The notes under the pieces: generated by a model
The model's input: only the letters and a program-made list of their open reading frames with translations
Database searches by the model: none
Told to the model about the DNA's origin: nothing
DNA from: Bacteroidales bacterium
GTDB taxonomy: Bacteria > Bacteroidota > Bacteroidia > Bacteroidales > P3
Assembly (NCBI GenBank): GCA_017646685.1
Contig: JAGCLZ010000002.1
Coordinates: forward strand, 1 to 34,733
Direction of reading: 5' to 3'
DNA: 34,733 nt
Translations under genes and position numbers: made by a program
Part shown: one piece after another, positions 16,583 through 25,159 of the stretch
Layout of the letters: each line of letters starts with the position of its first letter
Numbering within the stretch: position 1 is the stretch's first letter

Positions 16583-16625
16583 TATCCCCAATAGATGTGC
16601 GATTATCTATCATCTATTGGGGATA
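16583..16625. terminator. 15-bp perfect inverted repeat, possible terminator or processing hairpin
   Basis: TATCCCCAATAGATG (16583-16597) pairs perfectly with CATCTATTGGGGATA (16611-16625), with a 13-base loop. It lies 50 bases after the stop of the 184-aa lipoprotein gene (- strand). No T run follows directly on that strand, so a classical terminator is not certain. Confidence 0.55.
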
Positions 16626-16674
16626 AGGGTATTATCGTTTTGTTGCGTTTTTTTTGACCGTAGTTAACAAACGT

Positions 16675-17229
16675 CTAATAAAGTAAGTCACCGGGTGCAA
16701 ATGGATTACCCTCTATTTCCAAAGCCACTTCGCCTTCTATTTTGGGATATACTCCGTAGAATACCAATTCTGTTACGGCACAGTGACCTGCTTCGCCTCT
16801 GTCCAACACTACTCTGAACACATAGCTATTGTTCTCGAAAAACAGATTCTTGGACGATACGTAGTATGTGCCATCGGCTACAATGTCATATCCCCAAATG
16901 ATGCTGTATTTATCAAAATCAATTTCGGGAATATTGGTATTTCCTGCCAATTGTAACAGCTCTTCTTCGCTATTTATAATATATGTTACTCTGGGGTTAT
17001 AACCATTCTCTTGCAGTAGGTTATAGTTTTTGCCGTAAAATATGGCGTTGCATGCTTGTTGAGTTTCATCGTTCAGCTGAATGCTTGGTATAACACTCTC
17101 TTCTTTTTCAGTGATTTCTCTTTCGGGAACATTACCGTTCTCTTCTCCTTTGTCGCAGCTCATGATACTGATACTTCCCATGGCTACCAATGCCAATACG
17201 GCTAGGTGTAATTTTTTTACTTTTTTCAT
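16675..17229 (-). CDS. Hypothetical lipoprotein, 184 aa
   Basis: The signal MKKVKKLHLAVLALVAMGSI ends in lipobox IMSC (Cys25), followed by an acidic linker (DKGEENGNVPEREITEKEES). The mature domain contains VTYIINSEEELLQLAG, FDKYSIIWGYDIVADGTYYV and VFRVVLDRGEAGHCAV, which look like a small beta-sheet domain. The family is not recognised. It is a single-gene unit. TATTTTTG on the - strand at 17361-17354 is a possible -7 box, about 125 bases upstream. Confidence 0.72.
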   Translation of the reverse strand: MKKVKKLHLAVLALVAMGSISIMSCDKGEENGNVPEREITEKEESVIPSIQLNDETQQACNAIFYGKNYNLLQENGYNPRVTYIINSEEELLQLAGNTNIPEIDFDKYSIIWGYDIVADGTYYVSSKNLFFENNSYVFRVVLDRGEAGHCAVTELVFYGVYPKIEGEVALEIEGNPFAPGDLLY

Positions 17230-17515
17230 GACTTTATATGTTATTTGTTATCAATGTCTCATAACAATTCTTTGTCAGCTTCAATTCCTTTTCATGTTTG
17301 CCTGTACAAATAATTCTAGAACATGTAGTCGATAAATTCAAACTTTGACGGTGCAAAAATATGTATTTATTTTGGATTGTGCAAGTATTTTGATGAAAAA
17401 ATAATAAACAGTGGTCTTTTTTTAAAAAAAACTACTGATTTTTAATGTTTTATCTGTAAAATAATTATTGAGAATATCTCTGTGAAATTATATTATATTC
17501 CAAAAATATAGAGGA

Positions 17516-17863
17516 ATGTATAGCCATTTTTTTTCACCAAATTGGTTTTTTTATTACACAATATGCATGATAAAAAGGAAAGAATCCCTCGATAAAACTT
17601 TTTTACCTCCGCAGAAAAACTTTTTAGATACCGAATCAAAAGTATATCCCAAACTTTGGGACAAATATCCCAAGGCTTGGGATAAATATTTCAAAGCTTG
17701 GGACGAATATCCCAAGCTTTGGGATATAGAAAAACAGTGGGGAAAAAGAACTTTATATGTGGTGTTTGGAAACTTTATTTGTAGGATAATTGATATTTTG
17801 TATTACATACTATTAGAAAAGATAGTTGCAGATAGTTATTACATGCTTTTTGGGGAGTTATAA
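17516..17863 (+). CDS. Doubtful ORF containing a heptad repeat YPK(L/A)WDK
   Basis: The frame of 115 codons holds four 7-residue repeats at residues 44-71 (YPKLWDK, YPKAWDK, YFKAWDE, YPKLWDI), followed by a hydrophobic segment (VVFGNFICRIIDILYYILLE). The N-terminus looks unlike a normal protein (MYSHFFSPNWFFYYTICMIK). The repeats may simply be the translation of a 21-bp DNA repeat. I keep it as a low-confidence entry because the unit length preserves the frame. Confidence 0.25.
   Translation: MYSHFFSPNWFFYYTICMIKRKESLDKTFLPPQKNFLDTESKVYPKLWDKYPKAWDKYFKAWDEYPKLWDIEKQWGKRTLYVVFGNFICRIIDILYYILLEKIVADSYYMLFGEL
17645..17728 (+). repeat. 21-bp tandem repeat, four units, each an imperfect palindrome
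   Basis: Units start at 17645, 17666, 17687 and 17708. Each has the form TATCCCAAnnnTTGGGAnAAA (third unit TATTTCAAAG), with CCCAA and TTGGG forming a small hairpin in each. Spacing is exact and there is no unique spacer, so it is not a CRISPR. It lies 245 bases before alaS. Confidence 0.85.
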
Positions 17864-17973
17864 GTTTTGTTGTCGGAGGTCAAAAAACATAGATTTATAT
17901 ATACTAAAACAGGCAAAAATGAGTTATCGTATCAAACATGTTTTAATAGTAAAATAAATACATATATTATATA

Positions 17974-20574
17974 ATGACATCTAATGAATTACGCCAAGAG
18001 TTTTTGCGATTTTTCGAATCCAAAGCTCATCATATTGTACCTTCGGCGCCTATGGTGGTAAAAAACGACCCCACCCTTATGTTTACAAATGCCGGAATGA
18101 ACCAGTTTAAAGATATATTTTTGGGCAATGCACCTGCAAAGTATCCACGTGTAGCCGATTCGCAAAAGTGTCTTCGCGTTAGCGGTAAGCACAACGACCT
18201 TGAAGAGGTAGGCCACGACACCTATCACCACACTATGTTCGAAATGCTAGGCAACTGGTCTTTTGGCGATTACTTTAAGAAAGAAGCTATCGCATGGGGA
18301 TGGGAATTCCTTACCGAAGTGCTAAAGATAGATAAGAGCTGTTTGTATGTTACCGTTTTTGGCGGCGACGACAAGGAGAACCTTGGCAAGGATATGGAGG
18401 CTTTCGATTTTTGGAAAGAACACATTGCCGAAGACCGCATACTGCTTGGCAGCAAGAAGGATAACTTTTGGGAAATGGGCGACCAGGGTCCCTGTGGTCC
18501 TTGCTCCGAAATTCATGTGGACATTCGTTCGGACGAAGAGAAAGCTAAAGTCCCCGGAAAGGATTTGGTGAACAAAGACCACCCTCAAGTGATTGAAATA
18601 TGGAACCTTGTGTTTATGCAATACAACCGCTTGGCCAACGGTACTTTGGAGCCGCTACCTGCTAAGCACGTAGACACCGGCATGGGTTTTGAACGTCTGT
18701 GCATGGTTATGCAAGGCAAACAATCCAACTACGACACCGATGTGTTCCAACCTATAATACAAGAAATTGCTCGCAAGGCCAACCTTACTTATGGTCGCGA
18801 TGAAAAGGCTGATGTGGCTATGCGTGTATGTGCCGACCACTTGCGTGCCGTCTCCTTCTCCATTGCCGATGGGCAGTTGCCATCCAATGCCAAGGCTGGC
18901 TATGTAATACGCCGTATTCTTCGTCGTGCTGTACGCTACGGCTACACTTTCCTCGGATTTAAAGAACCGTTCATCTTCGACCTTGTGCCTACACTTGTAA
19001 ACCAAATGGGTAAGCAGTTCGAAGAACTTGTAAAACAACAAGACCTCATAAAACGCATTATACTTGAAGAAGAACAATCGTTCCTTCGCACTCTTTCCAA
19101 TGGTATATTGAAGTTTGAAAAATACATTGCTGAAACTAAAGGCAATGTTATAGACGGTGCTTTTGCTTTCGAACTTTTCGACACCTACGGTTTCCCTATC
19201 GACCTTACTGAGCTTATGGCTAAAGAAAATGGATGGTCTGTGGATATGGACGGCTTCCAAAAGGGACTAGAAGAGCAAAAACAACGTTCGCGTGCTGCTG
19301 CCGCTGTGGATACCGACGACTGGGTGGTGGTGCACAATGGACAAGAAGAACAATTCGTGGGCTACGACACTCTTACTGCCGACGTAGAAATATTGAAATA
19401 CCGCAAAGTAAAAACCAAAGACAAAGAGTTTTATCAGCTAGTATTTGACCGCACTCCTTTCTACGGCGAAGGCGGTGGACAGGCTGGCGATAAGGGTTTC
19501 TTGCTTTGTGGCGACGAAAAAGTGAGAGTTTTCGACGCTAAGAAAGAGAACAACTTGATAGTACACTTAGTAGAAACTTTACCTGCCGATCCTTCTGCAA
19601 CATTCGTGGCAATGGTGGACGAAAGTAAACGTCGTCGCACTGAAAACAATCATACTGCTACACACTTATTGCACAAAGCATTGCGTACAGTGCTTGGCAC
19701 CCATGTAGAGCAAAAAGGTTCCAGCGTGGATGATATGCGTCTTCGTTTCGACTTTTCGCACTTCGCTAAGCTAAGCCACGACGAAATTCGTCAAGTAGAA
19801 CACCTTGTAAACGAAGATATTCGTCGTAATATTGCTTTGGAAGAACATCGTGCTATGCCAATAGCCGAAGCCCAAAAGTTGGGTGCTATGGCACTCTTTG
19901 GCGAAAAGTATGGCGAAGTGGTGCGTGTAGTTAAATATGCCGACTCTGTAGAGTTCTGTGGCGGTACTCACGTAAGTGCTACTGGTAATATAGGTAGTTT
20001 CCGCATCGTAGCCGAATCGGCTATTGCATCGGGAATGCGTCGTATAGAGGCTGTTACAGGCATTGAAGCCGAAAACTATGCCAATGCAATGCAAGACCAA
20101 ATAGATGCTTTGAAAGAGCTTATGAAAAATCCTAAAGACATGGTGGCTGCTATACAAAAGCTTATGGACGAGAACGCTGCATTGCAAAAAGATATAGCCA
20201 AATTCCAACAAGAGCAGGCTATGGCCATGAAGAAAACCTTCGCCGACAAGTTGGCTCAAGCTAATAACTTGGTAGTAGACAAGTTGGATATGGACTTGAA
20301 TATGCTGAAAGATATGTTGTTGTCGTTGCGTGCCGAAAATGCGGATATGGCTATCGTGTTAGGTAGCACCTTCGGCGACAAGCCTTCGCTATTGGTAGTC
20401 TTAGGACAAAACCGCGTGGATGCTGGAAAGAATGCTTCCAACATTGTGCGTCAAGCTGGTAAAGAAATGCAAGGTGGCGGTGGTGGACAACCTTTCTTTG
20501 CTACTGCTGGTGGTAAGAATATTGCCGGTGTAGACAAGGCTATGGAAGTGGCAAAAGCTATCATAGAAGAATAA
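17974..20574 (+). CDS. alaS: Alanyl-tRNA synthetase
   Basis: The 866-residue cytoplasmic enzyme charges tRNA-Ala. Domain order is standard. The class II catalytic core is N-terminal (MTSNELRQEFLRFFESKAHH, TNAGMNQFKDIFLG, MFEMLGNWSFGDYFKKEAI). The editing domain follows, with NNHTATHLLHKALR (HxxxH zinc ligands) and VEFCGGTHVSATG (Cys/His ligands). The coiled C-Ala part ends in a DHHA1-type glycine stretch (MQGGGGGQPFFATAGGK). Length is normal. Codon use is somewhat more GC-rich than the neighbours, as expected for a highly expressed gene. It is alone on the + strand, with a hairpin after the stop. Confidence 0.98.
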   Translation: MTSNELRQEFLRFFESKAHHIVPSAPMVVKNDPTLMFTNAGMNQFKDIFLGNAPAKYPRVADSQKCLRVSGKHNDLEEVGHDTYHHTMFEMLGNWSFGDYFKKEAIAWGWEFLTEVLKIDKSCLYVTVFGGDDKENLGKDMEAFDFWKEHIAEDRILLGSKKDNFWEMGDQGPCGPCSEIHVDIRSDEEKAKVPGKDLVNKDHPQVIEIWNLVFMQYNRLANGTLEPLPAKHVDTGMGFERLCMVMQGKQSNYDTDVFQPIIQEIARKANLTYGRDEKADVAMRVCADHLRAVSFSIADGQLPSNAKAGYVIRRILRRAVRYGYTFLGFKEPFIFDLVPTLVNQMGKQFEELVKQQDLIKRIILEEEQSFLRTLSNGILKFEKYIAETKGNVIDGAFAFELFDTYGFPIDLTELMAKENGWSVDMDGFQKGLEEQKQRSRAAAAVDTDDWVVVHNGQEEQFVGYDTLTADVEILKYRKVKTKDKEFYQLVFDRTPFYGEGGGQAGDKGFLLCGDEKVRVFDAKKENNLIVHLVETLPADPSATFVAMVDESKRRRTENNHTATHLLHKALRTVLGTHVEQKGSSVDDMRLRFDFSHFAKLSHDEIRQVEHLVNEDIRRNIALEEHRAMPIAEAQKLGAMALFGEKYGEVVRVVKYADSVEFCGGTHVSATGNIGSFRIVAESAIASGMRRIEAVTGIEAENYANAMQDQIDALKELMKNPKDMVAAIQKLMDENAALQKDIAKFQQEQAMAMKKTFADKLAQANNLVVDKLDMDLNMLKDMLLSLRAENADMAIVLGSTFGDKPSLLVVLGQNRVDAGKNASNIVRQAGKEMQGGGGGQPFFATAGGKNIAGVDKAMEVAKAIIEE

Positions 20575-20595
20575 CCGTTTACACAAATATATATC

Positions 20596-20631
20596 AAGGC
20601 TACAGTATTTGGAAACAGATATTGCAGCCTT
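20596..20631 (+). terminator. Terminator of alaS
   Basis: AAGGCTACAGTAT pairs with ATATTGCAGCCTT (one mismatch, one G-T pair) around a 10-base loop, followed by TTGTGTTTAT. It lies 22 bases after the alaS stop and just before the convergent hemW-like gene. Confidence 0.65.
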
Positions 20632-20658
20632 TGTGTTTATATTGGCAATGAAACTTAC

Positions 20659-21777
20659 TTAGATAAACAGTTCAGCGGCTATTGCATCGGCTAATAGCAT
20701 TCCATCGTGGTTTAGGCGATAGCCTTTTGGGGTTGGAACCATCAATCCTTTGTTGATGTATGTTGATAGTTTGGGTTCTGTGGTTTGCCATAGATCAACG
20801 GATAGTTTGTTTATGTATCCTGTTTCCAATCCTCTCTTTGTACGCAAGGCTGTCATTAGGTATTCGTTAAATCTGTCTTCTACCGAAAGTGTTTCGATAG
20901 TTGCCGGAACTAAATTGCTGTTTATACTTTGAATGTAAGTTTTTAGATCGCTAATGTTCCATTGCCGAGATGTTCCGTTGTAGGAATGAGCCGCTGCTCC
21001 TATGCCTAAATAATGTGTGTTGTCCCAATATCGGCTATTGTGTATGGCTTCGTATCCCTCGCGGCAGAAGTTGGATATTTCGTATTGACTGAAATTGTTG
21101 TTGTTACACCACTTTATAAGGCTTTCGTAGTGTTGTAGTGCTTGGTCTTCATCGGTGGGTAGAATCATACCTTTGTCGATAAGGGTTTTCAACATGGTAC
21201 CGTCTTCTACTGTAAGGGCATAGCACGACAAGTGTTGTATATTCAGATTGGCTATAATGTTTAGATTTTCTATCCATCGGTTGTTTGTTAGGCCCGGTAT
21301 TCCGTATATTAGGTCGAGGGTTATATTGTCGAAACCTGCTTTCTGAGCATTCTTTGTAGCGTTGATGGCATCGGTGCAACTGTGTCGTCTATTTAATAAC
21401 TTTAAGTCGTCGTTGTCAAATGATTGTACTCCTATGCTCAGACGGTTTATGAAGTTTGTGTTTTTTAGGTTGTTAAGATGTTGTTCTGTAAGTTGTTCGG
21501 GGTTGCATTCGAGCGTTACTTCTTTTAATTTCGATAGGTCGAAAAGTTCGGTAAGAGTGTTTTGTATTCGGGTTAGCTGTTCGATTGTTAGTAATGACGG
21601 GGTTCCACCTCCTAAGTATATGGTTTGTATTTCTTTGTTTGTAAGATAATCGGAACGTAATTTCAATTCGGTACACACAGCATCAATGTAGCTTTCGCTT
21701 ACACTGTTAGCTGCAGTTGAATAGAATCCGCAATATACACAGCGTTGTTTGCAAAATGGTATATGTATGTATATCAT
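20659..21777 (-). CDS. HemW-like radical SAM protein
   Basis: The 372-residue protein opens MIYIHIPFCKQRCVYCGFYS, with the cluster motif CxxxCxxC (Cys9, 13, 16), then YLGGGTPSLL (SAM-binding glycines) and ECNPEQLT. The C-terminal region matches the HemW fold (NEYLMTALRTKRGLETGYIN). Such proteins are often annotated as oxygen-independent coproporphyrinogen oxidase, but HemW members lack that activity and are thought to deliver heme. The motif C-x3-C-x2-C-G-F, without the fourth Cys of HemN, fits HemW. It follows the flavin reductase gene by 22 bases and probably shares its transcript. Confidence 0.88.
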   Translation of the reverse strand: MIYIHIPFCKQRCVYCGFYSTAANSVSESYIDAVCTELKLRSDYLTNKEIQTIYLGGGTPSLLTIEQLTRIQNTLTELFDLSKLKEVTLECNPEQLTEQHLNNLKNTNFINRLSIGVQSFDNDDLKLLNRRHSCTDAINATKNAQKAGFDNITLDLIYGIPGLTNNRWIENLNIIANLNIQHLSCYALTVEDGTMLKTLIDKGMILPTDEDQALQHYESLIKWCNNNNFSQYEISNFCREGYEAIHNSRYWDNTHYLGIGAAAHSYNGTSRQWNISDLKTYIQSINSNLVPATIETLSVEDRFNEYLMTALRTKRGLETGYINKLSVDLWQTTEPKLSTYINKGLMVPTPKGYRLNHDGMLLADAIAAELFI

Positions 21778-21799
21778 ACAGTAGAGTAGGTAATGGTTA

Positions 21800-22369
21800 T
21801 TATTTTTTGCGTTTTGCTACAGAAAAACCAAACGACCCAATTTTTTCGCCCAAACCGTAATACTTGCCATGGGAGTAGGCTAGGGGGTGTGCATGGTTTA
21901 GTTGGAATGCCCCGGTGCTTTTGTCTATAAGTTTTTCATCGGCGTTTACAGCTACCACGTTTGCAATGAACATATCGTGCGAGCCAAGTTCTTTTACTTC
22001 CACTACCTTGCATTCGATGTTCAATGGAGATTCGGCTATTAGTGGAGCTTTCACTATTTGTCCTTGTTCCGGAGTGAGGTGCATTTCTTTGAATTTTTTA
22101 TAGTCTTTGCCCGAACGTACTCCGCACCAATCTGTTGCTTTGGCCAAAGCTTCGGTGGTTAGGTTTAATACAAATTCGCCACTGTCCATTATTAGTTTGT
22201 GTGAATGTCGTTCTTTTCTTACGGATATATAACACATAGGAGGGTCGGAGCATATTGTTCCGGTCCAAGCTACGGTTATTATATTATAGTTTTCCGCACA
22301 GTCGCCACAGCTTACCATAAGAGCTGGTAATGGATAAATAAGAGTTCCGGGTTTGAATGGTACTTTCAT
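21800..22369 (-). CDS. Flavin reductase / flavoredoxin family protein
   Basis: The 189-residue protein has the FMN-binding split-barrel fold. YNIITVAWTGTICSDPPMCY and ISVRKERHSHKLI (FMN phosphate-binding region) and EFVLNLTTEALAKATDWCGV are typical, and so is the late segment LAYSHGKYYGLGE. Relatives bind FMN and reduce flavin or act as electron carriers; the physiological partner is not visible. It is separated from dnaA by dnaA's terminator, so it starts a new unit that continues into the hemW-like gene. Confidence 0.85.
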   Translation of the reverse strand: MKVPFKPGTLIYPLPALMVSCGDCAENYNIITVAWTGTICSDPPMCYISVRKERHSHKLIMDSGEFVLNLTTEALAKATDWCGVRSGKDYKKFKEMHLTPEQGQIVKAPLIAESPLNIECKVVEVKELGSHDMFIANVVAVNADEKLIDKSTGAFQLNHAHPLAYSHGKYYGLGEKIGSFGFSVAKRKK

Positions 22370-22406
22370 ATGTTTGATACGATTTTGTTTGATTATTTAT
22401 AAAAAA

Positions 22407-22433
22407 CCTTTACTCCCACAAAGAGAGTAAAGG
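22407..22433 (-). terminator. Terminator of dnaA
   Basis: CCTTTACTC / GAGTAAAGG is a 9-bp perfect stem with a 9-base loop. On the - strand it is followed by TTTTTT (22406-22401), 36 bases after the dnaA stop. Confidence 0.88.
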
Positions 22434-22468
22434 AAATAATAATAGTATGAAAAAAAACACAAAAATTT

Positions 22469-23908
22469 CTATTGTTTAAATTTCTTTTCAAGCTCTTCTA
22501 CCCAGAAACGGAATTTTTTGTCGGTTTCTGTTAGATTGGTAACGGTTTTGCAAGCATGTAGCACCGTTGCATGATCTTTGTTGCCACATTGCAAGCCTAT
22601 TATTGCCAATGATGATTTTGTCATCTTTTTTGCAAAGTACATTGCCAATTGGCGAGCTTGAACTATTTCGCGTTTGCGAGTGTGTGATTGTATGCTTTCT
22701 ATCGGTAAGTTAAAATAGTCACATATAACCTTTTGTATGTAGTCGATGGTTATTTCACGAGCAGTGTTCTTGACAAACTTATCTATCATTTGTTTTGCCA
22801 AGTCTAGAGTTATCTGTTTTTTGTTTAGTGATGATTGAGCCATTAAAGATATAAGGGCGCCTTCCAATTCACGTACATTATTGTTGATGTTGTAGGCTAT
22901 ATATTCTATTACTTCGTATGGCATTTCAATACCATCGTTTTCGAGTTTTTGTTTTAGTATGGCTATACGAGTCTCTACATTTGGAACTTGCAAGTCGGCC
23001 GATAGACCCCATTTCAATCTCGACATCAAACGAGGTTCCAATCCGGTAAGTTCTGCTGGAGCTTTGTCGGATGTTATAATTATCTGTTTGTTGCGTTGAT
23101 GTAGGTAGTTGAATATGTGAAAGAATGCATCTTGAGTTTTAGGTACTTTGTTTTCCCAGAAATATATATCATCAATAATAAGCACATCTATCATTTCGTA
23201 GAAATGCATAAAGTCACTTATATTATTGTTTGTAGCCGATTCGCGAAATTGTTGAGAAAACTGTTCGGCTGTTACATATAGTACAGTTTTGTCAGGAAAA
23301 TTTTCTTTTGTTTTTATGCCTATGGCATGAGCCAAGTGTGTTTTTCCCAATCCAGCATTGCCATACAGCAACAGAGGATTGAATGATGTACGTCCTGGAT
23401 TTTCGGCCACAGCATATCCTGCCGAACGAGCCAAACGATTACAATCACCCTCAACAAAATTTTCCAACGTATAGTTTTCATTAAGTTGCGAATGAATTTT
23501 TATTTTCTGTATTCCGGGGATGGTAAAAGGATTTGGTAATTCCTTTATATCATCTTTGTTGATGTTTATAGGTATATCTTTTGGCATATTATGTATAGCT
23601 TTACGACCACTAGACGGTAACAAAGTTTTGTATGGGTTGCCTTCTATGCTTTGTTCTACAACAACACTATAGCGAAGCATACCTCCCGGACCCAACTCTC
23701 TGCGGATAGTTTTCTTTAGAATATCTATATAATGTTCTTCTAACCATTCGTAAAAGAATGGGCTTGGAACTTGAAGAGTCAATACATTATCTTCCAATTG
23801 AACAGGAACTATGGGCAAAAACCACGTATTGTAAACTTGTTCGTTTTGCAATGCATCTCTTATTATACGGAGACAGTTATTCCAAATTGTTTTATAATCT
23901 TTACTCAT
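22469..23908 (-). CDS. dnaA: Chromosomal replication initiator DnaA
   Basis: The 479-residue protein has all four domains. Domain I (about 1-90, YKTIWNNCLRIIRDALQNEQ) is followed by a linker. The AAA+ core has Walker A GNAGLGKTHLAHA and Walker B DVLIIDDIYFWENK; the usual Q or F at IDDIQF is Y here, a mild change. The DNA-binding domain ends in CGNKDHATVLHACKTV, the DnaA signature, preceded by RKREIVQARQLAMYFAKKM. It binds DnaA boxes and melts oriC. A perfect DnaA box lies 495 bases upstream of its start, and a -7 box at 23979. The gene is read away from the candidate origin. Confidence 0.98.
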   Translation of the reverse strand: MSKDYKTIWNNCLRIIRDALQNEQVYNTWFLPIVPVQLEDNVLTLQVPSPFFYEWLEEHYIDILKKTIRRELGPGGMLRYSVVVEQSIEGNPYKTLLPSSGRKAIHNMPKDIPININKDDIKELPNPFTIPGIQKIKIHSQLNENYTLENFVEGDCNRLARSAGYAVAENPGRTSFNPLLLYGNAGLGKTHLAHAIGIKTKENFPDKTVLYVTAEQFSQQFRESATNNNISDFMHFYEMIDVLIIDDIYFWENKVPKTQDAFFHIFNYLHQRNKQIIITSDKAPAELTGLEPRLMSRLKWGLSADLQVPNVETRIAILKQKLENDGIEMPYEVIEYIAYNINNNVRELEGALISLMAQSSLNKKQITLDLAKQMIDKFVKNTAREITIDYIQKVICDYFNLPIESIQSHTRKREIVQARQLAMYFAKKMTKSSLAIIGLQCGNKDHATVLHACKTVTNLTETDKKFRFWVEELEKKFKQ

Positions 23909-23978
23909 CGTTTATATATAGTAATGTATATGTTTCTAAGTGTATTACAGTTTATCTGGTGTTTCTTGTTTTCGTTTG

Positions 23979-23986
23979 CAAATGTA
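23979..23986 (-). promoter_or_regulatory. -7 box of dnaA
   Basis: TACATTTG on the - strand fits TAnnTTTG and lies 70 bases before the dnaA ATG. The upstream sequence is T-rich and shows no exact -33 TTTG at the standard spacing. Confidence 0.5.
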
Positions 23987-23989
23987 GAA

Positions 23990-24720
23990 AGAAAAAAACA
24001 ATTGCTTGTTAGAAAAAAAATTTGCATAATTCATTTTTTTTCTATATTCAAATCTTTCGATTTTTAGACATATTATCACTACTTCATTATAAATATCTGA
24101 TAAATAAAATACTATTATTTCCCCTATCAAAAGCGACAAATATAATACTTTTTTTTCAATAAAAAAATATTTTCTCAATTTTTTTCTACTTTTTTTTTGT
24201 TGAAAATTTCTCTTTTTTATATGGTGTTATAATTCAAATGGTTGTGATAGATATTTTTGTAATATTCTGAATATTAGTGTGTTTGATTATGACTTTGACT
24301 ATTAGTTAAATAGGAATTATGCTTGATTTTGATACTTTTTCTCAATGCTCATTTTATCAGATAGATATGCTGTTTGTTCGGTTGAAAACATCTTTTTTGT
24401 TTTTATCCACATGTTGATGTTGAGAATCTGTTTTGGGTATTATTTGAATAAAATTCTAAGAAATTGTTTGGTTGAAGATATTTTTACAGTTTGGGATTTT
24501 ATGAGTGTATGCTTTGAATGTATTATATCAGGTTATCTATATCGATATTTATACCCTATTGTAAATTGCTTCATGATAGGGTGTGACGAGCGCGACGGTA
24601 TACTGTCAATTATTGGATGATATATAAGTCAAAAAATCCCTCGTGATGTAGTTGAAATTCCCTCCCGATATAGGTGTAACTACTACGTGATGTAGATAAA
24701 CCTACCTCGTGATGTAAAAT
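23990..24720. other. Candidate chromosomal origin (oriC)
   Basis: The gene-free gap 23909-25159 separates dnaA (-) from ftsX (+). Positions 23990-24245 are extremely AT-rich with long A and T runs, suitable for unwinding. A perfect DnaA box TTATCCACA lies at 24403-24411. One-mismatch boxes are TGTAGATAA at 24691-24699 (reverse orientation) and TTATCCACG at 25208-25216, the last inside ftsX. Genes on either side point away from the gap (three - on the left, six + on the right), as expected for leading-strand bias. A single perfect box is weak support. Confidence 0.4.
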
Positions 24721-24725
24721 TTATC
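24551..24725 (+). repeat. Dispersed intergenic repeat, copy 3 (loop inverted)
   Basis: Stem CCCTAT (24554-24559) / ATAGGG (24576-24581) encloses a 16-base loop, then TATACTGTCA at 24599-24608, exactly 18 bases from the stem end as in copy 4. The loop reads as the reverse complement of copy 4's loop (12 of 16 matches, against 7 of 16 in direct orientation). The second module has CCCTCGTGATGTAG, CCTCCCGATATAGG, ACTACGTGATGTAGATAAA (also in copy 1) and ACCTCGTGATGTA. A 91-codon open frame crosses the region but looks random. The rest of the gap to 25105 is AT-rich without recognisable features. Confidence 0.7.
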
Positions 24726-25105
24726 TCCATGCTAGATGTTTGAAGTTTATAAGCAAGAAGATTGAAAAAGTATATGGCTTTCTGAGGTGAAGAACACTTT
24801 GGTTTAGACGTATTAGAGTATGAGTGAGATATTAATCTGAAATTATGATGAATCTAAATTTGTGCAACATTTGAGGTTTAATTGGATGTCGTTATACTTT
24901 GCAATCTATTGAACGTAAAATAACAACGACTGTAGAAAAATATTGAAAGAACAGCAATACTTTTGTGCAAAAAAGCTTCTTTTTTTTGAGTTGTATACAG
25001 AAATAAATCTAGATAAGACGAATATATATTATTGATTATTATATGAATAAAACTTTTTGTTGAATATAAAATGCAAAGAGTAATGAATAATTACAAAAAA
25101 AAACG

Positions 25106-25113
25106 TACTTTTG
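25106..25113 (+). promoter_or_regulatory. -7 box of the ftsX-uppP-truB run
   Basis: TACTTTTG matches TAnnTTTG, 47 bases before the ftsX ATG. No clear -33 element is seen at the usual spacing. Confidence 0.5.
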
Positions 25114-25159
25114 CAGTTTGTAATTATAATTAGGATAGTATAATAAAGATATATCATAC

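Noticed and set aside
17645..17728. Possible CRISPR array
   Set aside because: Units are contiguous 21-mers with no unique spacers, and no cas genes are present.
24345..24620. 91-codon + strand frame in the dnaA-ftsX gap
   Set aside because: It crosses the perfect DnaA box and the stem-loop of repeat copy 3. The sequence is Ile/Phe/Cys-rich, as random AT-rich frames are, with no promoter or ribosome site.
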